NCBI GenBank assembly: GCA_024234875.1
Contig: JACKNM010000034.1
Coordinates: forward strand, 1 to 7,259
Length of the DNA: 7,259 nt
Reading direction: 5' to 3'
Source: Ectothiorhodospiraceae bacterium
Lineage (GTDB): Bacteria > Pseudomonadota > Gammaproteobacteria > HK1
In this document: positions 1-7,259 of the stretch, one piece after another
Layout: every line of letters begins with the position of its first letter
Position numbering within the stretch: position 1 is the first letter of the stretch
Program-made: the position numbers and the translations under genes
Notes under the pieces: generated by a model
Told to the model about the DNA's origin: nothing
Database searches by the model: none
What the model saw: the letters and a program-made list of their open reading frames with translations, nothing else

Positions 1-1
1 G

Positions 2-751
2 CTCGCCAAGGAGATCGAAGAGAAGGTCGAGATGCCGAACGACACCGACGTCGCGCAGTTCTACGAAGACGTGAAGGGTCAGCTCCGCGGCGCGAGCCTC
101 GAAGAGGTCCGCCCGATGCTGGCCGCCGAGCTCATGCAGCGCGCGATGGCCGACCGGTACGACGTGTACGTGAAAGAGCTCCGCAAGAAGAAGGGCGTGA
201 AGGCCTCGCTGCCGTACCCGGATCTGGCGCGCGTCGAGCTCGACGTCACCGCCTCCGACCCGGTGCTCGGGAATCGCGACGCCCCCGTCACGATCGTCCA
301 GTTCGCCGAGTACCAGTGCTACTACTGCAACAAGGTCGCGCCGACGCTCGATGCCCTGCTCGAGGACTACGACGGCAAGGTGCGGCTCGTGTTCAAGGAC
401 TACCCGCTCGAGAACCACACCCGGGCCATGCCCGCGGCCGTGGCGGCGCGCTGCGCCGGCGAGCAGGGCAAGTACTGGGAGATGAACCGGGTGCTCCTCG
501 CGAACCAGCAGGCCCTCAAAGACTCCGACTTCGACGCGTACGCGTCCCAGATCGGGCTCGACGGCTCGAAGTTCACGTCGTGCCTCGCGTCGGGTCGGGT
601 CGAGCCGCTCGTGCGGGCGGCCTTCGCAGAGGGTCAGCGCGCGGGAGTGCAGGCGACGCCGACGTTCTACGTCAATGGGCTGCTCGTCAGCGGCGCCCAG
701 CCGTACGATCGCTTCAAGGCGATCATCGAGCAGGAGCTCGAGAAGCGGTAG
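2..751 (+). CDS. DsbA-family thiol oxidoreductase (thioredoxin fold), 5' end missing
   Basis: Likely a disulfide oxidoreductase or isomerase acting on envelope proteins. The frame is open to the left edge, so the true start and any signal peptide lie outside the window; the first ATG (32) is probably internal. Counting from that ATG, residues 1-70 are charged and helical and end in a short basic linker, resembling the end of a SurA-like chaperone region. A thioredoxin fold follows from about residue 72. It has the redox motif C96-Y-Y-C99 after QFAEYQ, a KDYPL strand near 122, and the cis-proline motif AT-P210-T before FYVNG. The inserted helical domain between them and the C-terminal helix match the DsbA/Thioredoxin_4 family. 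It ends in TAG, 36 bases before the kinase gene. The frame is clean and codon use is high-GC. The family call is firm, while the substrate and the SurA-like label are inference. Confidence 0.93.
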   Translation, partial: LAKEIEEKVEMPNDTDVAQFYEDVKGQLRGASLEEVRPMLAAELMQRAMADRYDVYVKELRKKKGVKASLPYPDLARVELDVTASDPVLGNRDAPVTIVQFAEYQCYYCNKVAPTLDALLEDYDGKVRLVFKDYPLENHTRAMPAAVAARCAGEQGKYWEMNRVLLANQQALKDSDFDAYASQIGLDGSKFTSCLASGRVEPLVRAAFAEGQRAGVQATPTFYVNGLLVSGAQPYDRFKAIIEQELEKR

Positions 752-768
752 GATGGCCCGGTCCAGAC

Positions 769-773
769 GGAGG
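769..773 (+). promoter_or_regulatory. Candidate ribosome binding site for kinase gene A
   Basis: GGAGG sits in the 36-base gap between the DsbA-like gene and the GTG at 788. The spacing of 14 bases is longer than usual, so the link to this start is tentative. The gap shows no clear promoter or hairpin terminator, which fits read-through from the upstream gene. Confidence 0.4.
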
Positions 774-787
774 CATCCAGGCACGCG

Positions 788-3700
788 GTGGGTGAGATCG
801 GCGCCACGATTCCGGAGCACATCGGGCCGTTCCGCGTCCTGAGGGCCATCGCTGCGGGCGGGATGGCCGAGGTCTACGCGGTCGAAGACCCGACGAGCGG
901 GGAGCGCTTCGCCCTGAAGCTGCTCGTGGCCGTGAAGGTCGCGCTCAAGCGCTTCAACCGCGAATACGAGGCGATGACGCGCCTCAACCACCCGGGCATC
1001 GTCCGGGTGTACCACTACGGCCTGCACCAGCAGCACCCGTGGCTCACGATGGAGCTCCTGCGCGGCACGCCCGCCCAGCCCTGGGTGAAGCAGTTCGGCA
1101 AGCCGGGCGAGCCCGAGCGCACGGCCGAGGTGCTGCGCCTCGGGTACCACCTGTCGCAGGCGATGCACTACGTGCACGAGCGGGGGCTCGTCCACCGCGA
1201 CCTGAAGTCCGCGAACGTGCTGATCCTGCCCGACCGGCGGGTGAAGCTCGTCGACTTCGGCACCGCGCACCTCTCCGACGCGCTCGACCGGCTCACCGCC
1301 GAAGGCGAGTTCGTCGGCACCTACGCGTACGCGAGCCCCGAGCAGCTGCTCGGGCAGGCCGTCGACGGGCGGTCCGACCTCTACAGCCTCGGCGTGCTGC
1401 TGTTCCGGCTGTGCACGGGGCGGCGGCCGTTCTCGTCCAACGACTCGAAGGCCCTGATGGACGCGCACCTGTCGGGTGCCATCCCCGACCCGCGCAAGCT
1501 CGTGCCCGAGCTGCCGGCGGGCCTCGGCGAGCTCATCGTCGAGCTCATGCAGAAGGCGCCGGGCGACCGGCCCCGCACGGCCGGGCTCGTCGCGCGGCGG
1601 CTCGAAGAGCTCGCGGGGCGTCCGTTCGGCATCCGCAGCCCGCTGGCCGTCCACGACTCCCACGTCACCGGGCGCGAGCTCGAGCTCGGCGAGATCCGCA
1701 AGCGCATGGCCGACCAGCCGAACAGCGCGATGCTGGTGCTCGGCGAAGCAGGGGTCCGACCGGGGCCGCGTGCTCGACGCGGTGCTGCGCGAGGCCGTGG
1801 CCCGCGAAGACCTCGTGTTCGTCTCGACCCTTCGCGAAGGGGCGACATCGAGGGGCCTGATGGGGCTCCTCCGTCCGTCGCGCGCCAGGGCTCCGACAGC
1901 ACGCCGGCCATCCGCGCTCAACAAGCTCGCCAAGGCGAACGTCACCCCAGCTCGCCACGCCGCGCGTACGCTGCGTCGCTGCGGAAGTCCGTGCAGTCGA
2001 CCTTCCTCACGCTCGCCGAGTCAAAGCAGGTCGTCATCAGGGTGCACGGCCTCGAGCACGCCACCACGCTCACCTCGAGGTCCTCGCGAACATCCGGGCG
2101 TACGCGGCGAGAACGACCTGAATCCACATCCTCGCGAGCTGCTCGGCCAAGGCGATCTCGGCGAACCCCGGATCCTGCGGCGGTTTCCCGATGCCGTGCG
2201 TCAGGCTGCCGCCCTCGGGCCCCGCGAGATCGCGCTCGGCGTCGGCGCCATGCTGGGCCGGCGCCCTCCGCTCGCCGAGCTGTCGCGCGAGCTGTTCCAG
2301 GCCACCGACGGCCAGCCAGAGTACATCGAAGACGCCGTGCGGATGCTCGTCGCCTCCGGCAGGATCGAAGGCCGACGACGGCAATCGCCTCGAGTGGGCC
2401 GGGGCCCGGTCGAAGTCCGGTGCCGAACAGGCCCGCGGCGACGCCGAGTCGCTGCCCTGTCGCTCCCGAGCCTGTACCGCCGCGTGCTCGAGGCCATCGC
2501 TCCTGCTCGACGACGAGGTGCACCTCGACACCCTCGCGAGCGCGCTCGACTGGGAGGTCAAGAGGTGCGCCCATCGCGCACCACCTCGTGGCCCAGCAGA
2601 TCCTGAAGTGGGTCGTCGACGACCGCACGCTCGGCTGGAGTGCGCAGCCGCCTGAAAGGCCGTGCTCGAGGCCGGTCTCGGCAGGCTGCGGCTGCACGCG
2701 CACCAGGCCACGCTCTCCGCGCCATCCGCCAGCACTCGCCGAGCGCCGCGCAGGTGCGCCTGCTGCTCGCGACCGGCGAGAGCGGCGAGGCGTTCAGCCA
2801 GTGCACGGTCGCCGCGCGCGAGGCCTTCAGAATCGCACCGCTACCGCGACGCGCTCGCGATGCTCACCCCGCTGTTCAGCCGCGAGCAGGGGTGAATCGA
2901 TCTCGTCGCCGAAGCGCACCTGCTCCACGCGCGCTGCCTGCATGACTCCGCCCGCTCGACACGGCCGCTGCGAAGTCGCTCGCGACAGCGAAGAAGGAGC
3001 ATAGCGGGCCAGCCGCAGAAGCTCGCCGAGGTCAGCTTCGCCAGCGCCATGCTGTCGGCGGCGATCGGCCACCACCGCAACCACCAGAAGCACCTGGTCG
3101 CCGCGTGGGAGGCCGCCGAGAGCGCAGAGCCGCGAGCTGCAGGCGATGGTGGCCCTCGAGGAGGCCGACGTCGCGCGGCACAGGCAACACGAGACGCCTC
3201 CGCCTGGATCGACAAGGCCCGCAGCGGCCATCAGCGCCCGCAACCGCTCGCTGATGGGGTACGTCACCATCGCGACGGCCCGGGTCTCGCTGATGACCGG
3301 CGACGCCGCCGAGGGCAAGCGACCGCCAGCAAGGCGATGCAGTACTTCGAGCGGGAAGGCGACCTCTACAGGTACTTCTCGGCGGTCGCGACGTGGGCCG
3401 ACACGCTGCGACGCCAGGCCCGCTGGTCGGAGGCCCTGGCGCTGCTCACGCAGCAGCTGCCCGAGGCCAGCTCGCCGAAGACCCGCAGGTGTACGTGCAG
3501 ATGCTGCTCTCGGCCGCGTGGTGCGAGATCGACCTGTGCCGCCTGGGCCGCGCGCAGGAGCTCGTCGACGAGCTCGCGGCCACGGTCCGCAAGGGCGAGA
3601 TGCTGCCGCTGCAGCTCGATGCGCGGCTCGTGTACGGTCGCATCCTGCTCGCCTCCGGGCAGTTCATGAACGCGGCCTTCGTGCTGAAGGAGGTCCACGA

Positions 3701-4141
3701 GCGCGCGCGCAACGCCCAGCTCACCGTGCTCGCCGAGACGAGCCGGGCGCTGTGGGCCGAGACCTCGTGGCACCTCCGCGACCGGGTGAAGTGCAAGGAG
3801 ATGTTCCAGTCCGCGCTGCTCGGGCTCCGCGCGACCGGCTCGAAGGTCGCCATCGCCGACGCGTGCGCGGCCCGGGCACGCGTGATGGCCGCGAGCAGGC
3901 GGGATCTGTTCAAGCCCGTGGCGGAGCTGCTGGACAGCGGTCGGTTGCCGGCGGTCGCGCTCGAGCGCTTCCTGGCCGACGGTGCGTGGCAGCGCCAGCG
4001 CGGGGACCGCAGCGCCATGGCCAAGGCCTACCGGGACGCCGCCATGGCGCTGAACCGCATCGCCTCCGGCCTGAACGACACCGACAGGGCGGCCCTGCGT
4101 GTCCACCCTGGTCCCGCCGCATCCGGCGAGGGCTGCAGTGA
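788..4141 (+). CDS. Kinase gene A: Hanks-type Ser/Thr kinase with degenerate NTPase region and TPR-like tail, frameshifted as given
   Basis: Probable cytosolic protein kinase; I see no signal peptide or membrane segment. The GTG start at 788 puts IGPFRVL just before the glycine loop. The kinase domain (residues about 13-275) is intact: loop AAGGMAEVY, K44 in ALK, alpha-C E59, H136-R137-D138 with N143, D156-F-G and SPE ending at E185. A TGRELE linker leads into an AAA_16/STAND-like region with altered Walker motifs, then QPEYIED (like the GNPxFVEE motif of such NTPases) and a long helical TPR-like tail. The frame holds to about 1750, then shifts repeatedly, near 1880, 1920, 2070, 2115, 2372, 2450, 2505, 2570, 2655, 2710, 2830, 2950, 3005, 3125, 3190, 3225, 3320, 3468 and 4100. 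Each segment aligns with kinase gene B. The likely end is TGA 4139-4141, reached if one base is missing near 4100 (giving HPWSRRIRRGLQ); without that shift the stop is 4146-4148. Whether the gene is broken in the organism is unresolved. Confidence 0.85.
821..1612 (+). other. Kinase domain of gene A (intact)
   Basis: This is the conserved Hanks-type catalytic domain within gene A, lying in the clean part of the window. The catalytic lysine, alpha-C glutamate, HRDLKSAN catalytic loop, DFG and SPE motifs are all present, and the arginine before the catalytic aspartate makes it an RD kinase that is probably controlled by activation-loop phosphorylation. The activation loop contains the GT-YAYASPEQ pattern common in bacterial PknB/PknK-type kinases. 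The first glycine of the nucleotide loop is replaced by alanine (A22), while the later glycines G24 and G25 are kept. Boundaries are approximate. Confidence 0.9.
1660..2480 (+). other. NTPase-like (AAA_16/STAND-type) region of gene A, Walker motifs lost
   Basis: After the TGRELE linker, the first strand leads into GEAGSDRGRVL (about 1741-1772, across the first frame jump), where a normal P-loop would read GxxGxGK[ST]. The Walker B position reads VVIRVHGLEHA (about 2029-2061) instead of hhhhDDLxWA. Further on, REIALGVGAMLGRRPP and DGQPEYIEDAV match the helical and GNPxFVEE-like parts of AAA_16-type modules. At least ten frame changes occur here, so the stretch was read by alignment with the clean copy in gene B. 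The region is probably a regulatory or binding module rather than an active ATPase. Confidence 0.65.
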
Positions 4142-4148
4142 GCCATGA
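3468..4148 (+). other. C-terminal TPR-like tail of gene A, long intact segment
   Basis: This is the only long clean segment inside the frame-shifted zone. It encodes repeated amphipathic helices of TPR type, for example QVYVQMLLSAAWCEIDLCRLG, RAQELVDELAATVRKGE and LVYGRILLASGQFMNAAFVL, and then more helical repeats. The first part aligns closely with gene B from about 6950 to the window end. Such tails usually bind partner proteins. The last few codons before the stop are uncertain, because one missing base near 4100 would change the C-terminus and move the stop to 4139-4141. Confidence 0.75.
4128..4132 (+). promoter_or_regulatory. Candidate ribosome binding site for kinase gene B
   Basis: GAGGG lies 12 bases before ATG 4145, inside the end of gene A. 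The ATG either follows the gene A stop (TGA 4139-4141) by three bases or overlaps the other possible stop as ATGA (4145-4148). Both arrangements are typical of translational coupling. Frame errors nearby keep confidence low. Confidence 0.35.
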
Positions 4149-7100
4149 CAATCAGTAGAGTCCACGCTCCGCAGAACCCCACCGATCTCCCCGGACCATC
4201 GGTCCCTACCGCCTCCTGCGCCCCATCGCGCGGGGCAGGATGGCCGGTGTACGAGTCGGGCCGGTCTCGGGCGAGCACCTGGCGCTCAAGCTGCTGATGC
4301 AGGACGGCGCCGCGCGGGCGCGGTTCGATCGCGAATGCAGAAGCCATGATCCGCTCAACCACCCGAACATCGTGCGGGTCTACAACTACGGCCTCACCGA
4401 GACGCGGCGGCCGTGGCTGTCGATGGAGCTGATCGACGGCACGCCGATCCAGGCCTACGCCAAGCACTGCAGCCGGCCCGGCTCCGACGAGCGGAACAGA
4501 AGGTCATCCGCGTCGCCACGACCTCGCGCTGGCGCTCGACCACATCCACCGCGCGGGCTGGTGCACCGCGACCTGAAGTCCCCGAACGTGCTCGTGCTGC
4601 CCGACGGCCGCGTGAAGCTGCTCGACTTCGGCACCGCGCGCGTCTCGAACCCCTCGCCGACATCACCCGCGACGGCGAGTTCATCAACACGTTCGCCTAC
4701 GCGAGCCCCGAGCAGCTCACGGGCGGCGAGGTCGACCACCGCACCGACCTCTACAGCCTCAGGGTGCTGCTGCCGGCTCGCCACCGGCAAGCGCCCGTTC
4801 ATCGCGAAGGGCTCCACGAAACAGCGCGCCTCAGGTCAAGACGAGGCCCCAGCCGCCGTGCGAGGTCGTCGAGGGCATCGAAGGGCCTGCAGGACGTGAT
4901 CCTCTCGCTGCTCGAAGTCGCCCGAGGATCGTCCGGAGTCAGGCGAGGCCGTGGTTCCGCGCGGCTCGAAGAGGTCGCGGGGCACCCGCTCTGCCCGGCA
5001 CCCTCGACGTCGACCTGTCCGGCGAGAGCGCCTCGTGGGTCGCGAGGCCCCAGATGGCCGGCCTGTGGCGCTTCCTCGACGGCAGGGGCTCGGAACGTCC
5101 GACCGCGCGGGCAGGAAGCCCGGGGATGTCGCGCTGGTCGTGGGCCTGCAGGGCGGCGGTCGCCACCGCATCCTCCAGACCCTCGAGAAAGACATCTCGA
5201 CCCGCGGTTGGCGGTCGTCTTCGGCGTTCTTCCAGCGCGGTCGCGAAGACATCGACATCCTGATCGAGATGTTCCTGCGGCTCGGCGACCACTTCGTCAG
5301 CAAGCCGCAGTCGATCGCCGACGCGCTCGACGTGCTGCGCGAGGTGAAGGGCGCGCGCGGCCTCTCCGTCGCCGAGCGGCTCGACCGCATCCGCGGCGCG
5401 GGCTCCACGCTGCTCGCCGTGCTCACCCGCAGCTCGAACGCGCCGGTCGTGCTGCTGCTCCGGGGCCTCCAGCACGCCGGGCCGGTCGGCTACGAGCTGA
5501 TCGTCGCGCTGCGCGAGACCATCCAGGAAGCGTCGATGCCCGTGCTGCTCGTGGGCGACGTGCACGAGCGGGCCGACGACCCCAACACCATGGCACGCAA
5601 GCGGCTGCCCGACGCGCTGCGCATCCACCTGCCGCCCATGACGGTGCGCGAGGTCGCGCTGCTCGTGGGCTCGCTGCTGCACCGTCGCCCGCCACCCGCG
5701 ATGATCGCGCGCCAGATCTACGACGCCAGCGGTGGGCTGCCCACGTACGTCGAAGAGGTCGTGAAGGGCCTGGTGGGGCAGGGCATCCTCCGCGTCCAGG
5801 GCCGCGACGCGAACCGAATCGAGTGGGCCCAGCGCGAGGACATGGACATCCCGGTGCCCGACGGCGCCCGGATGCGCGTCATGGACAGCCTCGCCGAGCT
5901 CCCCGCCGACCGGCGCCGGGTGCTCGAGGCCCTCGCGGTCGCGGGGGGCGAGGGGTCCGACGAGGTGCTGGCGGCAGCGCTGCAGCGCTCGGCCGGGCAG
6001 CTCGAGCTGCCGCTGCTCGACCTCGCGTCGCGCGGCTGGATCTCGCTCGAGAAGTTCGAGGGCTCGCAGTACGCGCGGTGGCGCCAGATCCTCGCCGAGC
6101 AGGTCGTGCTCGAGCAGATGCACCCGTGCCGGCGACGCGTGCTGGAGCGGCGCATCATCGACCAGGTCGCGAGCGAGCCCGCGTTCGTCGCGCAGATCCG
6201 CCTCCTCCTCGAGGTCGGCCGCGTCGACGAGGCCCTCGAGCGCGCGCTCGACTGGGCCATCCACCACCTGTCCCGCAACCGGCCGGTCACGGCGCTCGAG
6301 GTCCTCGACGAGGTCCTGCCGCGGCTCGAAGAGGGCGACAAGACCTCGAACTCCGTGAAGGCGCAGCTCTACCTGCTGCACGTCACGAGCCTCCTGCTCG
6401 CCCGTCCCACCGACCCGCAGACCGCGAAGTCCCTCGCGCTCGCCAGCAAGCACGGCAAGCACGAGGGCGACCTGTTCCAGGCCGAGATCGACCTCACGCG
6501 CGCGCGGATCCAGCGGGTCATCGGGCACTACCCGAACTTCCGAAAGCTCCTGATGAAGGCGTGGAACGTCATCGAGCACATGGAGCCGAGCCCGCTCGGC
6601 ACCACGGTGGCCGACCTGCTCGGGTGGAGCAACCGCGTGGCGGGGCTCGTCGACGACGCGGCCGCGTGGCACGGCCGGGCGCGGCGGATCGCCGTCCAGG
6701 TCGGCATCCCGGGCGTGCAGGCCCATGCGGACGTGGGGGTCGCGGGCTGGCAGTACGCCCGCGGGCTGCTCCAGGAGGCCGAGCGCACCGTGGTCGGCGC
6801 GATCAAGGTGTTCGACGAGGTCGGCGACACGCGGGGCGTGTCGATGGCGCTGCCCGTGTGGGCCGACACGCTGCGTCAGCAGGGCCGGTTCACCGAGGTG
6901 CTCGGCGTGCTGTACCAGCAGATGCCGATCATGCGCGAGAGCGAGGCGCCGAGCTTCTACGTCCGGCTGATGCTCGCGGCTGCGCTGTGCGAGAGCGATC
7001 TGTGCCGCCTCGGCCGGGCTCAGGAGTGCGTCGAAGAGCTCGCCGCCACGCTGCGCAAGGGCGAGCACCTCGACCTGCGGCTGATGGCCGATCTCGTGAG

Positions 7101-7259
7101 CGGCGGCATCCTCGAGGCGTCGGGTGAGCTCGCCGAGGCCGAGCGGGTGCTGAAGCACGTCGCCGACCGCGCGAGCGCGGCGGGCCTCCACATGCTCGCC
7201 CAGCGGGCGCGGGTGCGGCTCGGCTCGGTGCTGTGGGCGCGCGGCAATCCGCGGCAGGC
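4145..7259 (+). CDS. Kinase gene B: paralogous Hanks-type Ser/Thr kinase with degenerate NTPase region and TPR-like tail, 3' end missing, frameshifted at the 5' side
   Basis: Same domain order as gene A, and its C-terminus lies beyond the window. Start ATG 4145 is the best candidate but is separated from IGPYRLL (4198) by a frame change. The kinase motifs are readable: GxMA loop, ALKLL lysine, REAEAMIR alpha-C helix (across two shifts), HRDLKSPNVL (4564-4593), LDFGTARV and YASPEQL. Frame changes lie near 4197, 4245, 4257, 4335, 4350, 4497, 4517, 4557, 4653, 4768, 4822, 4880, 4916, 4952, 4992, 5026, 5052 and 5095. From about 5105 to the edge one frame is fully open. It encodes an AAA_16/STAND-like region (GLQGGGRHRIL at the P-loop position, LLLRGLQHAG at Walker B, GGLPTYVEEV) and then TPR-like helices. 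No membrane segment is seen. It is probably a cytosolic kinase, intact in the organism if the indels are errors. Confidence 0.85.
4951..7259 (+). other. Long open frame of gene B, NTPase-like region plus TPR-like tail
   Basis: This frame has no stop from 4900 to the window end. It is genuine gene B sequence from about 5105 onward, and also at 5026-5050; the first bases partly read a shifted frame. It has neither a credible start of its own nor a stop in the window, so ORF callers may miss it or start it internally at a GTG such as 4951 or 5035. The NTPase-like part spans about 5121-5960. After it come a winged-helix-like stretch (SLAELPADRRRVLEAL, SRGWISLEKFEG) and, from about 6180, helical repeats. 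Confidence 0.8.

Larger units (their letters stand above)
1750..5105 (+). other. Indel-dense zone covering the end of gene A and the start of gene B
   Basis: Within this zone the coding frame changes roughly every 20-150 bases, apart from a clean stretch at 3468-4095. Outside it, at 1-1745 and 5105-7259, no frame change is seen. Several jumps fall at or near short homopolymers, such as GGGG at 1751-1754 and CCCC near 5048. Protein conservation within each segment stays high. The zone ignores the gene boundary at 4141-4145, which is the reason for suspecting sequence or assembly error. Confidence 0.8.

Noticed and set aside
752..787. Terminator or promoter between the DsbA-like gene and kinase gene A
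   Set aside because: The 36-base gap has no strong hairpin followed by a T run and no recognisable -35/-10 pair.
788..3004. A single 738-residue protein from the uninterrupted frame
   Set aside because: Only about the first 320 residues and a few later pieces (around 1964-2070 and 2577-2650) are real. The Arg/Ser/Pro-rich remainder is read out of frame, and homology to gene B continues in other frames through to about 4141.
1750..5105. Programmed ribosomal frameshifting
   Set aside because: Dozens of shifts in both directions at unrelated sites, with no recurring slippery sequence and stem-loop, cannot be programmed. Indel errors or decay explain them better.
4413..7127. A 904-codon forward open frame
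   Set aside because: Its protein is mostly Arg, Ala, Pro and Gly rich with no recognisable domain, as expected of an out-of-frame reading in high-GC DNA. Only short pieces (about 4494-4517, 4653-4768, 4880-4916 and 4957-4992) carry real kinase gene B sequence. From 5105 on the real frame is a different one.
4939..7191. A 750-codon reverse-strand open frame
   Set aside because: It lies opposite the clean coding frame of gene B and is a GC-bias shadow. The forward frame encodes conserved domains that align with gene A, and the reverse product resembles nothing I know.

Overview
The window looks like a piece of a very GC-rich bacterial chromosome. Third codon positions in the real reading frames are almost always G or C. 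A Hanks-type Ser/Thr kinase fused to an NTPase-like region and a long helical TPR-type tail, present as two tandem copies, is typical of Myxococcota and related former deltaproteobacteria. That assignment is inferred from gene style, not from a marker gene. All genes run on the + strand, there is no gene-free stretch longer than about 40 bases, and I see no RNA gene, insertion sequence, CRISPR array or clear terminator.

Layout. (1) Positions 2-751 hold the 3' part of a DsbA-family thiol oxidoreductase with a CYYC active site, open at the left edge. (2) After 36 bases, 788-4141 holds kinase gene A: an intact kinase domain, then an NTPase-like region and a TPR-like tail. (3) Almost touching it, 4145 to the right edge holds kinase gene B, a diverged paralogue with the same domain order, cut off by the window end. 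The three genes are co-directional and tightly spaced, so they may be one transcription unit.

Two things stand out. First, in both paralogues the kinase catalytic residues are kept while the NTPase region has lost the Walker A lysine (replaced by arginine) and the Walker B aspartates. This points to a kinase family whose NTPase module no longer works as a normal ATPase. Second, between about 1750 and 5105 the coding frame jumps dozens of times. Each short segment, read in its right frame, still aligns well with the other paralogue. The flanking 1-1745 and 5105-7259 are clean. The damaged zone crosses the boundary between the two genes, which fits uncorrected indel errors in the assembly better than decay of one gene. 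In that zone, frames must be stitched together by homology, and simple ORF calls there are misleading.

How the genes may work together is inference only. The kinases look cytosolic, with the NTPase-like and TPR regions likely acting as regulatory or protein-binding modules. The DsbA-like protein would act in the envelope, and nothing in the sequence ties it functionally to the kinases.
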